A stretch of 35,097 nucleotides of DNA from Deltaproteobacteria bacterium (lineage in GTDB: Bacteria; UBA10199; JADFYH01), in NCBI GenBank assembly GCA_015233135.1, contig JADFYH010000030.1, positions 1 through 35,097 of the forward strand, written 5' to 3'. This document shows, one piece after another, positions 7,527-16,988 of the stretch; positions within the stretch are counted from its first letter, which is position 1; the number at the start of each line of letters is the position of its first letter. Below the pieces are notes generated by a model that was not told the origin of the DNA, did no database searches, and saw only the letters and a program-made list of their open reading frames with translations. A program made the translations under genes and the position numbers.

Positions 7527-8299
7527 TTGGTTGAGCCCACTCGGCCTTTTCCCTTTGTAAAATTCTCCACTCCAAAAATAATTTCTCCACTTTGAATCGC
7601 CTGCATCCCATGATTGAATTCGTTGAGGAGCGCTTGGGGAAGCGGCATGTCAAACTGTTCATAGGCGCTCAGGCGATCGTGGCGCAGGCAGGCTTGAGGA
7701 AAGCGAATCAAGTCGGCTGCTAGCTGTTCAGCTATTTCACGAGCTTTGCCGTCTTCGGCAATCCGGTTAGCGAGCCCCATACTCAAGGCTTCGTCCGCTG
7801 CAACTGGCCTTCCCGTGAGAATCAAATCCATCGCCCGACTCAGACCAATGAGGCGTGGCAATCGGATGGTTCCTCCATCCACCAGTGGCACACCCCAGCG
7901 GCGGCAGTAAACCCCCACAACGGCGCTTTTTTCCATCACCCTCAAATCACACCAGAGCGCCAATTCCAAACCACCCGCCACCGCATAGCCTGAAATTGCT
8001 GCAATCACGGGCTTACTCAAAAGCAGTCGTGTAGGCCCTAAAGGCCCGTCGCCGCTTGGGTCCAAACGATGAGCCTGATTTTCATTCTGAGGATTGAGAA
8101 TCGCCTTGAGATCGGCCCCCGCACAAAAAGTTCCACCCTTTCCATAGAACACCGCCACATCTGATTCCGGATCTTGATCAAAGTCTCTAAAGGCATCCGC
8201 TAAAGCCGCTGCTGTCGGCCCATCAATGGCGTTTTTCACTTCCGGGCGATTGAGGAGGACTGTCGTGATGCGGTTTTTCTTTTCGATGAGGAGAGGCAT
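7523..8299 (-). CDS. Crotonase-fold protein (enoyl-CoA hydratase/isomerase family), atypical active site
   Basis: 258 residues, full crotonase length. The two oxyanion-hole segments are present: TFCAGADLKAI and AISGYAVAGGLELALWCDLRV. Aligned by eye to rat enoyl-CoA hydratase, the two catalytic glutamates fall on Cys (VYCRRWG) and Asp (RAMDLILTG). A plain hydratase activity is therefore unlikely; many 'EchA-like' paralogs share this CRRWGVPLxDGGT segment and have no assigned substrate. It lies 32 bp downstream of methylmalonyl-CoA mutase and overlaps addB by 4 bp, so it is co-transcribed with both. AGGGGGAAAATTT ahead of the ATG is a good ribosome-binding site. Confidence 0.8.
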   Translation of the reverse strand: MPLLIEKKNRITTVLLNRPEVKNAIDGPTAAALADAFRDFDQDPESDVAVFYGKGGTFCAGADLKAILNPQNENQAHRLDPSGDGPLGPTRLLLSKPVIAAISGYAVAGGLELALWCDLRVMEKSAVVGVYCRRWGVPLVDGGTIRLPRLIGLSRAMDLILTGRPVAADEALSMGLANRIAEDGKAREIAEQLAADLIRFPQACLRHDRLSAYEQFDMPLPQALLNEFNHGMQAIQSGEIIFGVENFTKGKGRVGSTK

Positions 8300-8331
8300 A
8301 AATTTTCCCCCTATGGCCGACAGTATAAAAG

Positions 8332-9990
8332 TCAGATTACAATTCTCTCCCGATACACCCCAAACACCTCTCTCAAGGTGTCGCTGATTTCTCCAAGCGA
8401 GGTGTAGCAGCGTACAGCCGTCAAAAGATGGGGCATTAGATTTTCACTGGTTCGAGCAGCAAGCGTCAGTTTTTTGCGGGCATTTTCGACCGCCAAGTTA
8501 TCGCGATTGGCCTTTAATTTCTTGAGGCGTTCTACCTGCCGGGTTTCTACTTCAGAATTGACGCGCAAAATATCTTTCATCGCTGCTTCTTTTTTCTGAA
8601 ATTTATTCACGCCCACGATGATAATTTTTTCTTCTTCGATAGCTTTTTGATATTGATAAGCGGCTTCCTGAATTTCCCGTTGCTGAAAACCTTCCTCAAT
8701 CGCCTTAACGGCACCGCCCAGTTGGTCGATTCTTTCGATGTATTCCAGGGCGCGCTTTTCAATTTCATCGGTCATGGCTTCTACGGCGTACGATCCTGCA
8801 AAAGGATCGATTGTCTCTGTCACTCCAGTTTCATAAGCGATGAGTTGTTGGGTGCGCAAAGCAAGCGTGGCCGAGGCCTCGGTGGGAAGCGCCAGGGCTT
8901 CATCGCGTCCGTTGGTATGTAAACTCTGAGTGCCGCCAAAGACGGCCGAGAGGGCCTGGAAGGCGACGCGAACTCCGTTGTTGTCAATTTGCTGGGCCGT
9001 GAGGGTACTTCCACCGGTCTGTGTGTGAAAACGCAGCATGCAACTTTTGTCCGAGGCCTTGAAACGTTCGCGCATCAGCCTGGCCCACAAACGACGAGCG
9101 GCGCGAAATTTGGAAACTTCTTCCAGAAAATTATTGTGCGAGTTGAAAAAGAAAGAAAGTCGAGAGGCAAAGTCGTCTACCTTCAACCCTTTGTCTAACG
9201 CAGCTTTCACGTAAGCCAGTCCATTGGCCAGAGTAAAGGCTACTTCCTGCACCGCCGTCGAGCCGGCTTCGCGGATGTGATAGCCGGAAATCGAAATGGT
9301 ATTCCACTTGGGGACATTGCTTTTGCAGAAGGCAAACAGGTCGGTAATGATGCGCATCGAATGTTCCGGGGGATAAATATAGGTGCCGCGGGCGATGTAT
9401 TCCTTGAGTAAATCATTTTGCACCGTGCCAGAAATTTTATCGAAAGAGACCCCCTGTTTTTCGGCTACGGCCATGTAGAGCGCGAGTAGCGTGGATGCGG
9501 TGGAGTTGATGGTCATCGAGGTGGAAACTTTATCCAGGGGGATTTGCTTGAAGAGAATTTCCATGTCTTCCAGCGAATCGATGGCCACACCGGATTTGCC
9601 GACTTCACCACGAGAACGCGGGGAATCGGAATCGTAACCCATCTGGGTGGGCAGATCGAAGGCCACCGAAAGTCCAGTGCCTCCATTTTCAATGAGATAA
9701 CGGTAACGCTGGTTTGATTCTTCGGCGCTGGCAAAGCCTGCATACATACGCATGGTCCAATGCCGACCGCGGTACATCGTCGGTTGCACGCCGCGTGTGA
9801 AAGGAAATTCTCCAGGGAAGCCCAATTTTTCTCCGTAATCGGGATCTTCATCCTCAGGAAGGTAGAGTCGCTCGACTTCGATGCCCGACGAGTTTTCAAA
9901 GCGCGTCTTCATTTCAGGATCGCGACTAAGGGATTTGGCGAGGGTGGTATTTTTCCAATTTTCGAATGAGTTTTTTAGTTTTGAGCACAT
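8332..9990 (-). CDS. Methylmalonyl-CoA mutase, large (catalytic) subunit without B12-binding domain
   Basis: 552 residues. It carries the mutase TIM-barrel signature: [50 protein letters not shown], then the [10 protein letters not shown] and [12 protein letters not shown] segments. The enzyme interconverts (R)-methylmalonyl-CoA and succinyl-CoA using adenosylcobalamin. The sequence ends soon after the barrel ([13 protein letters not shown]), so the cobalamin-binding domain must be a separate small subunit; none is in this window. The frame is open to 10167, but homology begins at [12 protein letters not shown], which sets the start at 9990. It heads the mutase-crotonase-addB-addA operon and pairs functionally with the carboxylase genes at 17-22 kb. 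Confidence 0.93.
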   Translation of the reverse strand: MCSKLKNSFENWKNTTLAKSLSRDPEMKTRFENSSGIEVERLYLPEDEDPDYGEKLGFPGEFPFTRGVQPTMYRGRHWTMRMYAGFASAEESNQRYRYLIENGGTGLSVAFDLPTQMGYDSDSPRSRGEVGKSGVAIDSLEDMEILFKQIPLDKVSTSMTINSTASTLLALYMAVAEKQGVSFDKISGTVQNDLLKEYIARGTYIYPPEHSMRIITDLFAFCKSNVPKWNTISISGYHIREAGSTAVQEVAFTLANGLAYVKAALDKGLKVDDFASRLSFFFNSHNNFLEEVSKFRAARRLWARLMRERFKASDKSCMLRFHTQTGGSTLTAQQIDNNGVRVAFQALSAVFGGTQSLHTNGRDEALALPTEASATLALRTQQLIAYETGVTETIDPFAGSYAVEAMTDEIEKRALEYIERIDQLGGAVKAIEEGFQQREIQEAAYQYQKAIEEEKIIIVGVNKFQKKEAAMKDILRVNSEVETRQVERLKKLKANRDNLAVENARKKLTLAARTSENLMPHLLTAVRCYTSLGEISDTLREVFGVYRERIVI

Positions 9991-10039
9991 GATATCTGAG
10001 TTATTCAATTTTATGCGTGGCTTTTCAACTATTTTTGAT

Positions 10040-11443
10040 ATGGATGAGAATATAATGAGACAAAGCCAAAATCTTTCGAAAATGCTCCGTTTGGGAGAGT
10101 CTGAGACTCTAGAGTTCAAAGAATCTTTCAATCGTGAATCGTTGGAAACTCTTTGTGCCTTTGCCAATACAAAAGGAGGTTCACTTCTGATTGGTATTGA
10201 AGATAATGGGGTTATTATTGGAACTCCTGCTCATTCCAATTTATTAAAAGACTGGGCAAATCAGATTGACCAAGCCACTGGCTTACAACCCTCTTTAAAA
10301 CAAATTCAGAGGCAGGGCAAAAAAATTGTCCTTCTCAAAATTCAGGAAAGTAAAATCAAACCGGTATTGTACCGGGGGCGGGCTTATAGAAGAGTGGGAA
10401 ACACCACGCGACAAATGAATGTTGAGGAACTGACACGTTTAGTTCTGGAAAATGGAGGTTCCACTTGGGATGAAATGACAGAGCCTCGGGCAAAGTGGAA
10501 TGATATCAATCCTGCTAAAATAAAAATGTTTATCGGACTTGCGAATAATGTTGGGCGGCGGCCAATCTCAAGTCCTATTTCGGCTAAGCAACTTTTGGAA
10601 AAATTGAATCTGATTCAAAAAGGTAAATTGACAAGGGCCTCCCTTCTCTTGTTTGGAAAAAATCCACAAAAATTTTATCCTCAATCGCTGCTCAAAGTGG
10701 GACGTTTCAAATCAGAAACAATGATTGTAGATAATCAGGAGATGGAGGATACCCTTTTTGATCAGGTAGAATCGACTCTGAATTATTTGAGGGGACATTT
10801 GCAGACAAAATTTGAAATGACAGGAAAGCCTCAGCGCAAGGTGGTTTGGGAATACCCTTTGGAAGCCCTTCGTGAGGCAGTGATCAATGCTGTCTGTCAT
10901 AGAGATTATAGCGACAAAGGGCATACACAAATTCGAATTTATGATGATAGACTTTTGATATGGAATCCTGGAGTCTTGCCGGACGGGCTTTCGGTTAAAA
11001 TATTAAAAAAAGAACACCGGTCTATACCAAGAAATTCCTTGATTGCTAAAGTTTTGTTTTATGCGGGCTTGATTGAACAGTGGGGCAGTGGCGTTACAAA
11101 GATGCTTGAAGCAACGAAAACCGCCGGTCTTCCTGAGCCTCTTCTTGAAGAAGAAGAAGGATTCCGGGTAACTTTTTTGACTACCCCCCAAGCTACCCCC
11201 CAAGCTACCCCCCAAGCTACCCCCCAAGCTGATGGCAATTCTTTCAGCGAGATTGAAGAACAGCTATTGAAATTTTGCAAAAAACCTAGAACAAGAAAAG
11301 AAATTGTAAAGAATACAGGACTCAGTTTGGATTATGTTCGAAAAGAATTGTTGCCTCGTCTCATTCGAAGTGGAGAGCTTGTTTATACTCTGCCTCATTC
11401 TCCCCGAAGTCCGAAGCAGCAATATATTAGAAAACCAGAATAA
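10040..11443 (+). CDS. AlbA_2 (Schlafen-like) DNA-binding / HATPase_c_4 ATP-binding protein
   Basis: About 467 residues. [29 protein letters not shown] is the start of the AlbA_2 divergent DNA-binding domain. [18 protein letters not shown] ends it. [16 protein letters not shown] and [13 protein letters not shown], with [11 protein letters not shown], form the GHKL-type ATP-binding domain. A TPQA-repeat linker (12-bp DNA unit x4) connects to a winged-helix tail ([22 protein letters not shown]). Family members are putative transcription regulators or helicase-like proteins without a settled role. The frame is open upstream to 9881, overlapping the mutase; I prefer ATG 10040, with ATG 10055 (GATGAG upstream) a close alternative. 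It is transcribed divergently from the mutase. Confidence 0.8.
   Translation: MDENIMRQSQNLSKMLRLGESETLEFKESFNRESLETLCAFANTKGGSLLIGIEDNGVIIGTPAHSNLLKDWANQIDQATGLQPSLKQIQRQGKKIVLLKIQESKIKPVLYRGRAYRRVGNTTRQMNVEELTRLVLENGGSTWDEMTEPRAKWNDINPAKIKMFIGLANNVGRRPISSPISAKQLLEKLNLIQKGKLTRASLLLFGKNPQKFYPQSLLKVGRFKSETMIVDNQEMEDTLFDQVESTLNYLRGHLQTKFEMTGKPQRKVVWEYPLEALREAVINAVCHRDYSDKGHTQIRIYDDRLLIWNPGVLPDGLSVKILKKEHRSIPRNSLIAKVLFYAGLIEQWGSGVTKMLEATKTAGLPEPLLEEEEGFRVTFLTTPQATPQATPQATPQADGNSFSEIEEQLLKFCKKPRTRKEIVKNTGLSLDYVRKELLPRLIRSGELVYTLPHSPRSPKQQYIRKPE
11181..11228 (+). repeat. Four perfect 12-bp tandem repeats (TPQA linker)
   Basis: The unit CTACCCCCCAAG occurs four times without error inside the AlbA/HATPase gene and encodes Thr-Pro-Gln-Ala four times. 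Being a multiple of three, copy-number change would lengthen or shorten the linker without shifting the frame. Pro-rich TPQ/TPE repeats at this place are common in the family. Confidence 0.9.
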
Positions 11444-11457
11444 ACTAAGGAGTTACT

Positions 11458-12378
11458 ATGGCCCTATCCGTTGCCGAAGCCAGTTCTATTACACTCAAAA
11501 CCCTGCCTTATATTTTTCTAAGAATGCTCGTCTATTTAGGCGCGGCGATGTGTTTTTTTATTTATTGGATTGTCGTTTTTTTTGTGGGGCAGGGCGCGGC
11601 GCATATTCATGAAAATGTGCGTGTGGCAGTTTGGATTGTTGCCCTTATTTTACCCTTTCCACTGCTGAAACTTTTTCGAGAATATTTTCTGTATATGCTG
11701 AAAGCAGGGCATGTGGCGGTGATCACCCAGCTGGTGTTGCATGGAAGTCTTCCTGAAGGGGCGAGTCAAGTGGAATGGGGTAAACAACAGGTGATGAATC
11801 GATTTAAAGAAACTTCCGCTTTATTCTTGGTGGATCGATTGGTGAATGGAGTGATTCAATCGATTAATGGAATCATGCAAGGCATGGGCAATGCTTTTTC
11901 GGGCGTACCGGGGATGGAATCGATTATGAAATTTGCCGGCCTGGTGCTTCGCTTTAGTTTAACCTATATGGATGAAGCGATTCTGGCGCGAAATTTTATG
12001 ACCCCCCAGGAAACCGTGTGGCAGTCGGCCAAAAACGGTTTGCTGCTCTACGCGCAAAGCTGGAAGGAAATTTTGAAGACCGCTTTTATTTTGGGCCTGG
12101 TGGCCCTCTTTGCTTATTCTGTGTTGTTTGTACTTTGCGCCATTCCTGTTTTTGCCTTGGGGGCGATGTTGCATCTGCATTTTTTAATCTCTGCCCTGGT
12201 GAGTTTAACTTTTGCCGCGGCCCTCAAATTGGCCCTGCTCGACCCTTGGGCGCTTACCAATATGATCTTGGTTTATGTGCGGAGCACTCAGGGGAAAGAG
12301 CCTGATGCAAGCTGGGAATCTAAATTAGAGGCAGTGTCGAGTAAGTTCAGGCAGATTAAAGAGAAGGCTTTGGCTTGA
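11458..12378 (+). CDS. Polytopic membrane protein, function unknown
   Basis: 306 residues. Hydrophobic segments at about 16-45, 56-76, 205-230 and 235-262 suggest four or more membrane helices. A soluble, partly amphipathic stretch of about 110 residues sits between the second and third, containing GIMQGMGNAFSGVPGMES. The C-terminal tail is charged and cytoplasmic in character (ASWESKLEAVSSKFRQIKEKALA). I recognise no named family. It begins 14 bp after the AlbA gene behind a strong AAGGAG, and a YhaM-type gene follows 28 bp later, so the three probably form one transcript. Confidence 0.7.
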   Translation: MALSVAEASSITLKTLPYIFLRMLVYLGAAMCFFIYWIVVFFVGQGAAHIHENVRVAVWIVALILPFPLLKLFREYFLYMLKAGHVAVITQLVLHGSLPEGASQVEWGKQQVMNRFKETSALFLVDRLVNGVIQSINGIMQGMGNAFSGVPGMESIMKFAGLVLRFSLTYMDEAILARNFMTPQETVWQSAKNGLLLYAQSWKEILKTAFILGLVALFAYSVLFVLCAIPVFALGAMLHLHFLISALVSLTFAAALKLALLDPWALTNMILVYVRSTQGKEPDASWESKLEAVSSKFRQIKEKALA

Positions 12379-12406
12379 GTTTTTATATTCGAAAAGGGGA
12401 ATCCCG

Positions 12407-13576
12407 ATGTCCAAACTCATGATCCGCGATCTAAAAGATAATGAACAATTCGAAACGGCTGTGCTGGTGCTGCAAAAGTCGACCCTGATGTCCAAGGCCA
12501 ACAAGCCTTATTTGAGTGTGAAGGTGATGGACGCCTCGGGAGAAATGGAGGCTCGGGTTTGGGATCATGTCGAAGAATTGGGCGCCCTCTTTGATAAAGA
12601 AGATTTTGTTTTAACGCGTGGAAAAGCCGTCCTCTATCAAGAAAAAATGCAGCTGAGTCTGATTAGTTTTAAAAAATTGAATCCGGATGATGTAAACATT
12701 TCTGATTTTTTACCCACCACTAAAAAGAATATCGAGGAAATGTTTTTGCAGTTCATGGGCCTCATCCAAAATAAAATCGAAAATCCCTGGATCAAAAAGT
12801 TTCTCCTGGCGGTCTTTGAAGATCCTAGAGTTCAAAAGAAATTCAAACGGGCCCCTGCTGCCAAAACCAATCATCATGCGTGGATCGGTGGCTTGCTCGA
12901 GCACGTGCTGCATCTCTGTGAGTTGGCGGGGGATGTACTGAAATATTATCCTCAAGTGAATGCAGATCTCGTTTATACCGGGCTCATGATGCACGATTTA
13001 GGGAAGATTGATGAAATGTTTTACGATCGGGGTTTTGGTTATACCGACGAAGGCCAGCTGGTAGGGCATCTGATTCAGGGCGTAGAACTTGTGTATGACA
13101 AGATCCGGCAGATAGAAAATTTTCCTCCCAAAATAAAAACGCATATTGTGCATCTTATTTTGGCGCATCACGGGAAACTGGAATTCGGTTCGCCGAAATT
13201 GCCTATGACCCTGGAAGCGATTATGGTGCATTATCTGGATGATCTGGATAGTAAAATTCAAGGCGTGATGGATTTGGCGGCAAAAGAAAATAATGGTAAT
13301 TCCTGGGTCTCTTTCAATCGCCTGTTTGGAAGGCCGATGTACAAAGATAGTCGAATCGATTTGGAGGAAGATTTGAAGCCTGAGTTAGTTCAGCCACAAA
13401 AAAATGAAGTGACGAAAACGCCTGCAAAAGCTTTGGGAAGATTTCAAAACAGTTTGGGGGAGGCCTTGAAGAGAACTACTGAAAAAACCCAATCTTCGAA
13501 AACTCTCCAAAATTTTCAATCAAATAATCCGGCTGACAATCTACCAATTCCTGGCGAGGGCGCAGGCCGTAGGTGA
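12407..13576 (+). CDS. YhaM-family 3'-5' exoribonuclease (OB-fold + HD domain)
   Basis: 389 residues. The N-terminal OB-fold (about 15-90: VKVMDASGEMEARVWD ... RGKAVLYQEKMQLSL) binds nucleic acid. The HD phosphohydrolase domain follows: H156/H157 (KTNHHAW), H166 (GLLEHVLHL), H196-D197 (MMHDLGKI), and later LAHHGK and HYLDDLD. This matches YhaM/CBF1-like enzymes that trim RNA or DNA 3' ends, with metal at the HD site. The last 60 residues are low-complexity and basic. Its 3' end overlaps the convergent gph gene by 101 bp, so the final 33 codons may be a recent read-through extension. Confidence 0.88.
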   Translation: MSKLMIRDLKDNEQFETAVLVLQKSTLMSKANKPYLSVKVMDASGEMEARVWDHVEELGALFDKEDFVLTRGKAVLYQEKMQLSLISFKKLNPDDVNISDFLPTTKKNIEEMFLQFMGLIQNKIENPWIKKFLLAVFEDPRVQKKFKRAPAAKTNHHAWIGGLLEHVLHLCELAGDVLKYYPQVNADLVYTGLMMHDLGKIDEMFYDRGFGYTDEGQLVGHLIQGVELVYDKIRQIENFPPKIKTHIVHLILAHHGKLEFGSPKLPMTLEAIMVHYLDDLDSKIQGVMDLAAKENNGNSWVSFNRLFGRPMYKDSRIDLEEDLKPELVQPQKNEVTKTPAKALGRFQNSLGEALKRTTEKTQSSKTLQNFQSNNPADNLPIPGEGAGRR

Positions 13577-14129
13577 CTCCGCAGGTTTGAATGCCGGCAT
13601 TTTTACCGGTATCGATGTCGATTTTTGAATCGCCTACCATTAAAATTTTTTGTGTGCTCAGTCCTTTCCGTTTTAGATCATCCAGAATGGGTTTTAGAAT
13701 TCCTGCATCTGGTTTTTGAATAGGAAGAGAATCGCCGCCGATGAGCCAATCAAAATGGTGAGAAATATTTAACTCCTCCAAAATTTTTTTTGAAAAGGCA
13801 TAAGGTTTATTGGTCACCACTGCTTTTTTGTGGTGTTGGTCTTGCTGTAGAAAATCCAATACGCCTGGATAAAGTTGCGAATGGTCGAGCAGATGTTCCT
13901 GGTAATGTGTCCAAAAGGCCTCCACCACGGTCTGGACAGGATCTCGTTCAGAAGAATTGAGGCAATCGCCAATCAATTGAGGAAGTCCCCGGCCCACAAA
14001 ATCGATAATCGTTTCTTCGGGAAGTTCTTTATTGCCTGTAGAAGAGAGGGCGTAATTGACGGAAAGGGCGATGTCCTTTTTGGAATCGAGTAGGGTGCCG
14101 TCCAAGTCAAAAAGAAGTAGGCCATGCAT
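13476..14129 (-). CDS. gph: HAD-family phosphoglycolate phosphatase-like hydrolase
   Basis: 217 residues, standard length. HAD motif I is FDLDGTLLDS with nucleophile D8 and acid D10; motif II is in AVVTNKPY; motif III/IV is KPDAGILKP followed by ILMVGDSKIDIDTGKNAG. The family removes phosphate from 2-phosphoglycolate produced during DNA 3'-end repair or oxygenase activity; a related small phosphosugar substrate is possible. It begins 7 bp after the malic enzyme stop with a TAAGG ribosome-binding site that overlaps the preceding stop codon, so the two are co-translated. Its C-terminal coding end overlaps the yhaM gene on the other strand. Confidence 0.85.
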   Translation of the reverse strand: MHGLLLFDLDGTLLDSKKDIALSVNYALSSTGNKELPEETIIDFVGRGLPQLIGDCLNSSERDPVQTVVEAFWTHYQEHLLDHSQLYPGVLDFLQQDQHHKKAVVTNKPYAFSKKILEELNISHHFDWLIGGDSLPIQKPDAGILKPILDDLKRKGLSTQKILMVGDSKIDIDTGKNAGIQTCGVTYGLRPRQELVDCQPDYLIENFGEFSKIGFFQ

Positions 14130-14136
14130 AAGAACC

Positions 14137-15474
14137 TTACAGCGCCTTGCTCAACAAGGGTTCTTCCGCAAATAAACTCGAGTCCATGATTTCATCCCGC
14201 TTGAATTTGAGTGCAATCTTGCTGAGAAGCTGTTGGTGGTAAGCGGAGAAATCATGAATAGGACGACTGGCAACACCGGATTCCATGGCCGCCTTCGCCA
14301 CGGCGGGCGCTACATAGAGTAGTACGCGAGGGTCTAAAGGTTTAGGAAGAATATAGTCACTTCCAAATTGCAGCTCTTTCAGTTGATAGGCCTGGCATAC
14401 CGAAAGGGGTACTTTTTCTCTGGCGAGTGTTGCCAAGGCCTTGGCAGCGGCGAGTTTCATCTCTTCGTTGATTTTTATGGCTCCCACGTCCAGGGCCCCA
14501 CGGAATATAAAGGGAAATCCCAAAACATTATTGACCTGATTGGGGTAATCGGAGCGTCCTGTGGCGATGAGAATGTCTTTGCGTGTGGCCAAGGCCAGCT
14601 CAGGCGTGATTTCAGGATCAGGATTTGCCATCGCAAACACAATGGGTCTGGGGGCCATATTTTCTAACATCTCAGCGCTGACTAAGCCCTTTTCAGAAAG
14701 ACCCATAAAGACATCGGCATCTTTTAAGGCCTCTGCCAGAGTGGAAAGTTTGGAGTCTTGAGCGAAGAAACCGCGTTGGGCTTCCAGATTTTTTCGATCT
14801 TTGGTGACCAGGCCTTGTCGATCGACCATCCAGATATTTTCTCTTTTTACGCCGATCTTCATGAACATGTGTGCGCAGGCAATGCCCGCAGCGCCTGCAC
14901 CCGAAAAGACTACCTTCACGGATTCCGCTTTTTTCCCGCTGATCTCCAAGGCATTCATCAAGCCCGCTGTACTAATGGTGGCCGTCCCATGCTGGTCGTC
15001 ATGAAAAACAGGGATGGACATTTCATCGATGAGACGTTTTTCAATATAAAAACACTCGGGGGCCTTGATATCTTCCAGATTGATTCCACCAAAGGTGGGT
15101 TCCAGGGACTTTACAATTTGTACAAATTTTTCAGGATCCTTTTCATTAATTTCCAAATCAAAGACATCTACATCCGCGAATTCTTTAAAAAGGACGGCCT
15201 TCCCCTCCATCACGGGCTTTGCCGCAATGGCACCAATATCTCCCAAACCCAAGACCGCCGTGCCATTGGTGATGACCGCTACCAGATTTCCTCGCGTGGT
15301 GTATTTGTAAACCTCTTCAGGATTTTTTTCGATTTCCAGACAGGGGGCTGCTACACCGGGAGAATAGGCAAGGGACAAGTCGTACTGAGTGGCACAGGAT
15401 TTGGTAGGTTGAATGGAGATTTTTCCAGGTCGTCCTTGAGAATGGTAATCTAAGGCTGCATTTTTAAAAGGCAT
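14137..15474 (-). CDS. Malic enzyme (MaeB-like), without phosphotransacetylase domain
   Basis: 445 residues. Oxidative decarboxylation of malate to pyruvate. Conserved parts: [11 protein letters not shown] with the catalytic Tyr region, [49 protein letters not shown] (metal-binding Asp), and a Rossmann GAGAAG for the dinucleotide. Typical MaeB proteins are about 760 residues with a C-terminal phosphotransacetylase-like regulator; that half is absent here. I chose ATG 15474 rather than the upstream 15501, because GAGGT lies 6 bp before it. A second malic enzyme with a different N-terminus is at 22255. Downstream is gph. Confidence 0.9.
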   Translation of the reverse strand: MPFKNAALDYHSQGRPGKISIQPTKSCATQYDLSLAYSPGVAAPCLEIEKNPEEVYKYTTRGNLVAVITNGTAVLGLGDIGAIAAKPVMEGKAVLFKEFADVDVFDLEINEKDPEKFVQIVKSLEPTFGGINLEDIKAPECFYIEKRLIDEMSIPVFHDDQHGTATISTAGLMNALEISGKKAESVKVVFSGAGAAGIACAHMFMKIGVKRENIWMVDRQGLVTKDRKNLEAQRGFFAQDSKLSTLAEALKDADVFMGLSEKGLVSAEMLENMAPRPIVFAMANPDPEITPELALATRKDILIATGRSDYPNQVNNVLGFPFIFRGALDVGAIKINEEMKLAAAKALATLAREKVPLSVCQAYQLKELQFGSDYILPKPLDPRVLLYVAPAVAKAAMESGVASRPIHDFSAYHQQLLSKIALKFKRDEIMDSSLFAEEPLLSKAL

Positions 15475-15519
15475 GTGTACCTCGATTTTTTTGCATAACA
15501 AAAAAAATATGGAAAGAAG

Positions 15520-15548
15520 GTCTTAGCGAAGTGTTTTGGAGATGTCAA
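15520..15548 (-). promoter_or_regulatory. Candidate promoter of the malic enzyme-gph operon
   Basis: On the minus strand a perfect -35 TTGACA (15543-15548) is followed after 17 bp by TAAGAC (15520-15525), a weak -10. It lies about 45 bp upstream of the chosen start. Seen by eye only. Confidence 0.35.
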
Positions 15549-15589
15549 TTAGGTGTGTGTTGCTTATAAAAGGGGATCGTGTTCATTTT

Positions 15590-15667
15590 TTTTACATCTT
15601 CTACAATACAGCGTAGATTAACATTTTCGCCCTCTCCCCCGGAGGGAGAGGGTCAGGGAGAGGGGAT
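15590..15667. repeat. Composite palindromic repeat (CCCTCTCC family), with TACATCTTCTACAA arm
   Basis: CCCTCTCCCCCGGAGGGAGAGGG (imperfect hairpin, 15632-15652) is preceded by an arm reading TACATCTTCTACAATACAGCG. The reverse complement of that arm resembles the segment next to the repeat at 18400-18480 (GATCTACACTGCGCTGTATGAGATGTG). This is a member of the same intergenic repeat family. It separates the malic enzyme promoter from the ATPase gene; I see no gene in 15502-15729. Confidence 0.6.
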
Positions 15668-15729
15668 TTCTGCGGAACCGATTATCGCAAATATCGCGTA
15701 ACATGAGTCAGTAAAAAAGAAACGCTTTC

Positions 15730-16920
15730 CTAAACCAAACAAGAACAAAAATCTTCCGCTGCAAGGATAGCATTGAAGCGAGTTTCTGAAATCCCCATGC
15801 CCTGCGCTTTAATGTTTTGCACGACCTGTAAAGAATATTTGGGTTTTAAAATATTGGAGTAATATTGAAGCGAAGGGCTTAAATGGGTGTCTGAAAGTTT
15901 TGCTTCTACCAAAAGGAAAGGCAGTCCTTTCTCAGTGACCAAAAAATCGACTTCGCGTTTTTGTTTATCGCGAATGTAGTAAAGTTCATATTCTCCCAGG
16001 CCGGTGTCTGTCCAATAGTGAACCGATTTTAAAAGATGCGAAGCAATCATGTTTTCAAATCTTGCACCTTCGTCTTCAATTTCGGACCAGTCCCACAAAT
16101 AAATTTTGGGCATTTTTTTGAGGGAAGTTTTACTCGTGCCTCGGTAGGGTTGCAAAGTATAGATGTAAAAAAGATGTTGGAGAAATTGTATCCAACGCCG
16201 AACGGTATCCACACTATTGTCCAAGTCCTGAGCCAGATTTTGAGTATTGAGAAGGCCCGCTGCTCTTTTGCTGAGCAGGCGTACAAGTAATTCTATGGCT
16301 GAGAGGTCTTCAATGCGAGAAAGATCTCTCAGATCTTCTCGTATTAATAAATCTCTTCGGGTTTGAATCCATTTTTGATGAGAGCTTTCTCGGGCGGCCA
16401 AAAAAGGTTGAGGAAATCCGCCAAATTTAGACAAGGCAGACCAAACTTTGGGAATTTTCTGGGCTTTGCGAAACAGCTTGTCTTCAAAAGGATGATTTGA
16501 AATTTCTCCCAAACTCAAGGGATGATGCCGGTAGAGATAATAACGGCCTAGCAAACTGTCTCCACCGCGGTGAAACACATTCAGGCGTGCACTGCCGGTG
16601 ACTACAAATTGAAGCTCACGATGATGCTTGTCATAAATACCCTTTAACCAATTTCTCCATTTTGGATTTTTATGAATTTCATCAAGGATGAAGACTGTTT
16701 TGTTTTTACCCCGTTTTGCAGCCTCTTCAAAAAAACGAGCAGGAGAACTTCGAAGAAAAATTCTGTCGTCTGCATCGTCCCAGTTCCAGTAAATATTTTG
16801 TTTGGATTTATAATCTAAAGCGGTGGTGGTTTTTCCCGATTGCCGAGGACCGGCGAGAAAAGCCATGTTTTTTTCGAACTTGAAATGATCTTCTAGAACT
16901 TCTTCGTAGATTCGGCGCAT
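15730..16920 (-). CDS. AAA_14/DUF4143 ATPase
   Basis: 396 residues. Walker A GPRQSGKTT (about 24-32), Walker B VFILDEIHKNPKW, sensor VVTGSARLN. The C-terminal DUF4143 part carries the characteristic DNSVDTVRRWIQFLQHLF helix and the nuclease-like ExK core EVDFLVTEKGLPFLLVEAK. These proteins are widespread, often patchily distributed, and their role is unknown; links to archaeal-type toxins or mobile DNA have been proposed. The start codon sits 6-7 bp after a good -10 with no ribosome-binding site, suggesting leaderless translation. It is flanked by a perfect inverted repeat (16937-16976) and repeats, consistent with acquisition as a unit. Confidence 0.88.
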   Translation of the reverse strand: MRRIYEEVLEDHFKFEKNMAFLAGPRQSGKTTTALDYKSKQNIYWNWDDADDRIFLRSSPARFFEEAAKRGKNKTVFILDEIHKNPKWRNWLKGIYDKHHRELQFVVTGSARLNVFHRGGDSLLGRYYLYRHHPLSLGEISNHPFEDKLFRKAQKIPKVWSALSKFGGFPQPFLAARESSHQKWIQTRRDLLIREDLRDLSRIEDLSAIELLVRLLSKRAAGLLNTQNLAQDLDNSVDTVRRWIQFLQHLFYIYTLQPYRGTSKTSLKKMPKIYLWDWSEIEDEGARFENMIASHLLKSVHYWTDTGLGEYELYYIRDKQKREVDFLVTEKGLPFLLVEAKLSDTHLSPSLQYYSNILKPKYSLQVVQNIKAQGMGISETRFNAILAAEDFCSCLV

Positions 16921-16926
16921 TTGACT

Positions 16927-16976
16927 ATTCTAGGACCTATCGTAAAAAAGTCAAACTTATAACTTTTTTACGATAG
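16927..16976 (-). promoter_or_regulatory. Promoter of the AAA_14 gene with a perfect 15-bp inverted repeat
   Basis: On the minus strand TTGACT (16949-16954) and TAGAAT (16927-16932) are separated by 16 bp. The inverted repeat CTATCGTAAAAAAGT (16937-16951) / ACTTTTTTACGATAG (16962-16976) has a 10-bp centre and overlaps the -35 box and spacer. It is a likely repressor or self-regulation operator, since it lies within the promoter. Confidence 0.6.
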
Positions 16977-16988
16977 CCTTGAGAAAAG

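Noticed and set aside
9991-10167. N-terminal extension of the mutase frame
   Set aside because: It overlaps the divergent gene, starts at TTG and bears no resemblance to mutases.
14758-15453. 231-codon open frame antisense to malic enzyme
   Set aside because: It is a shadow of the conserved malic enzyme sequence.
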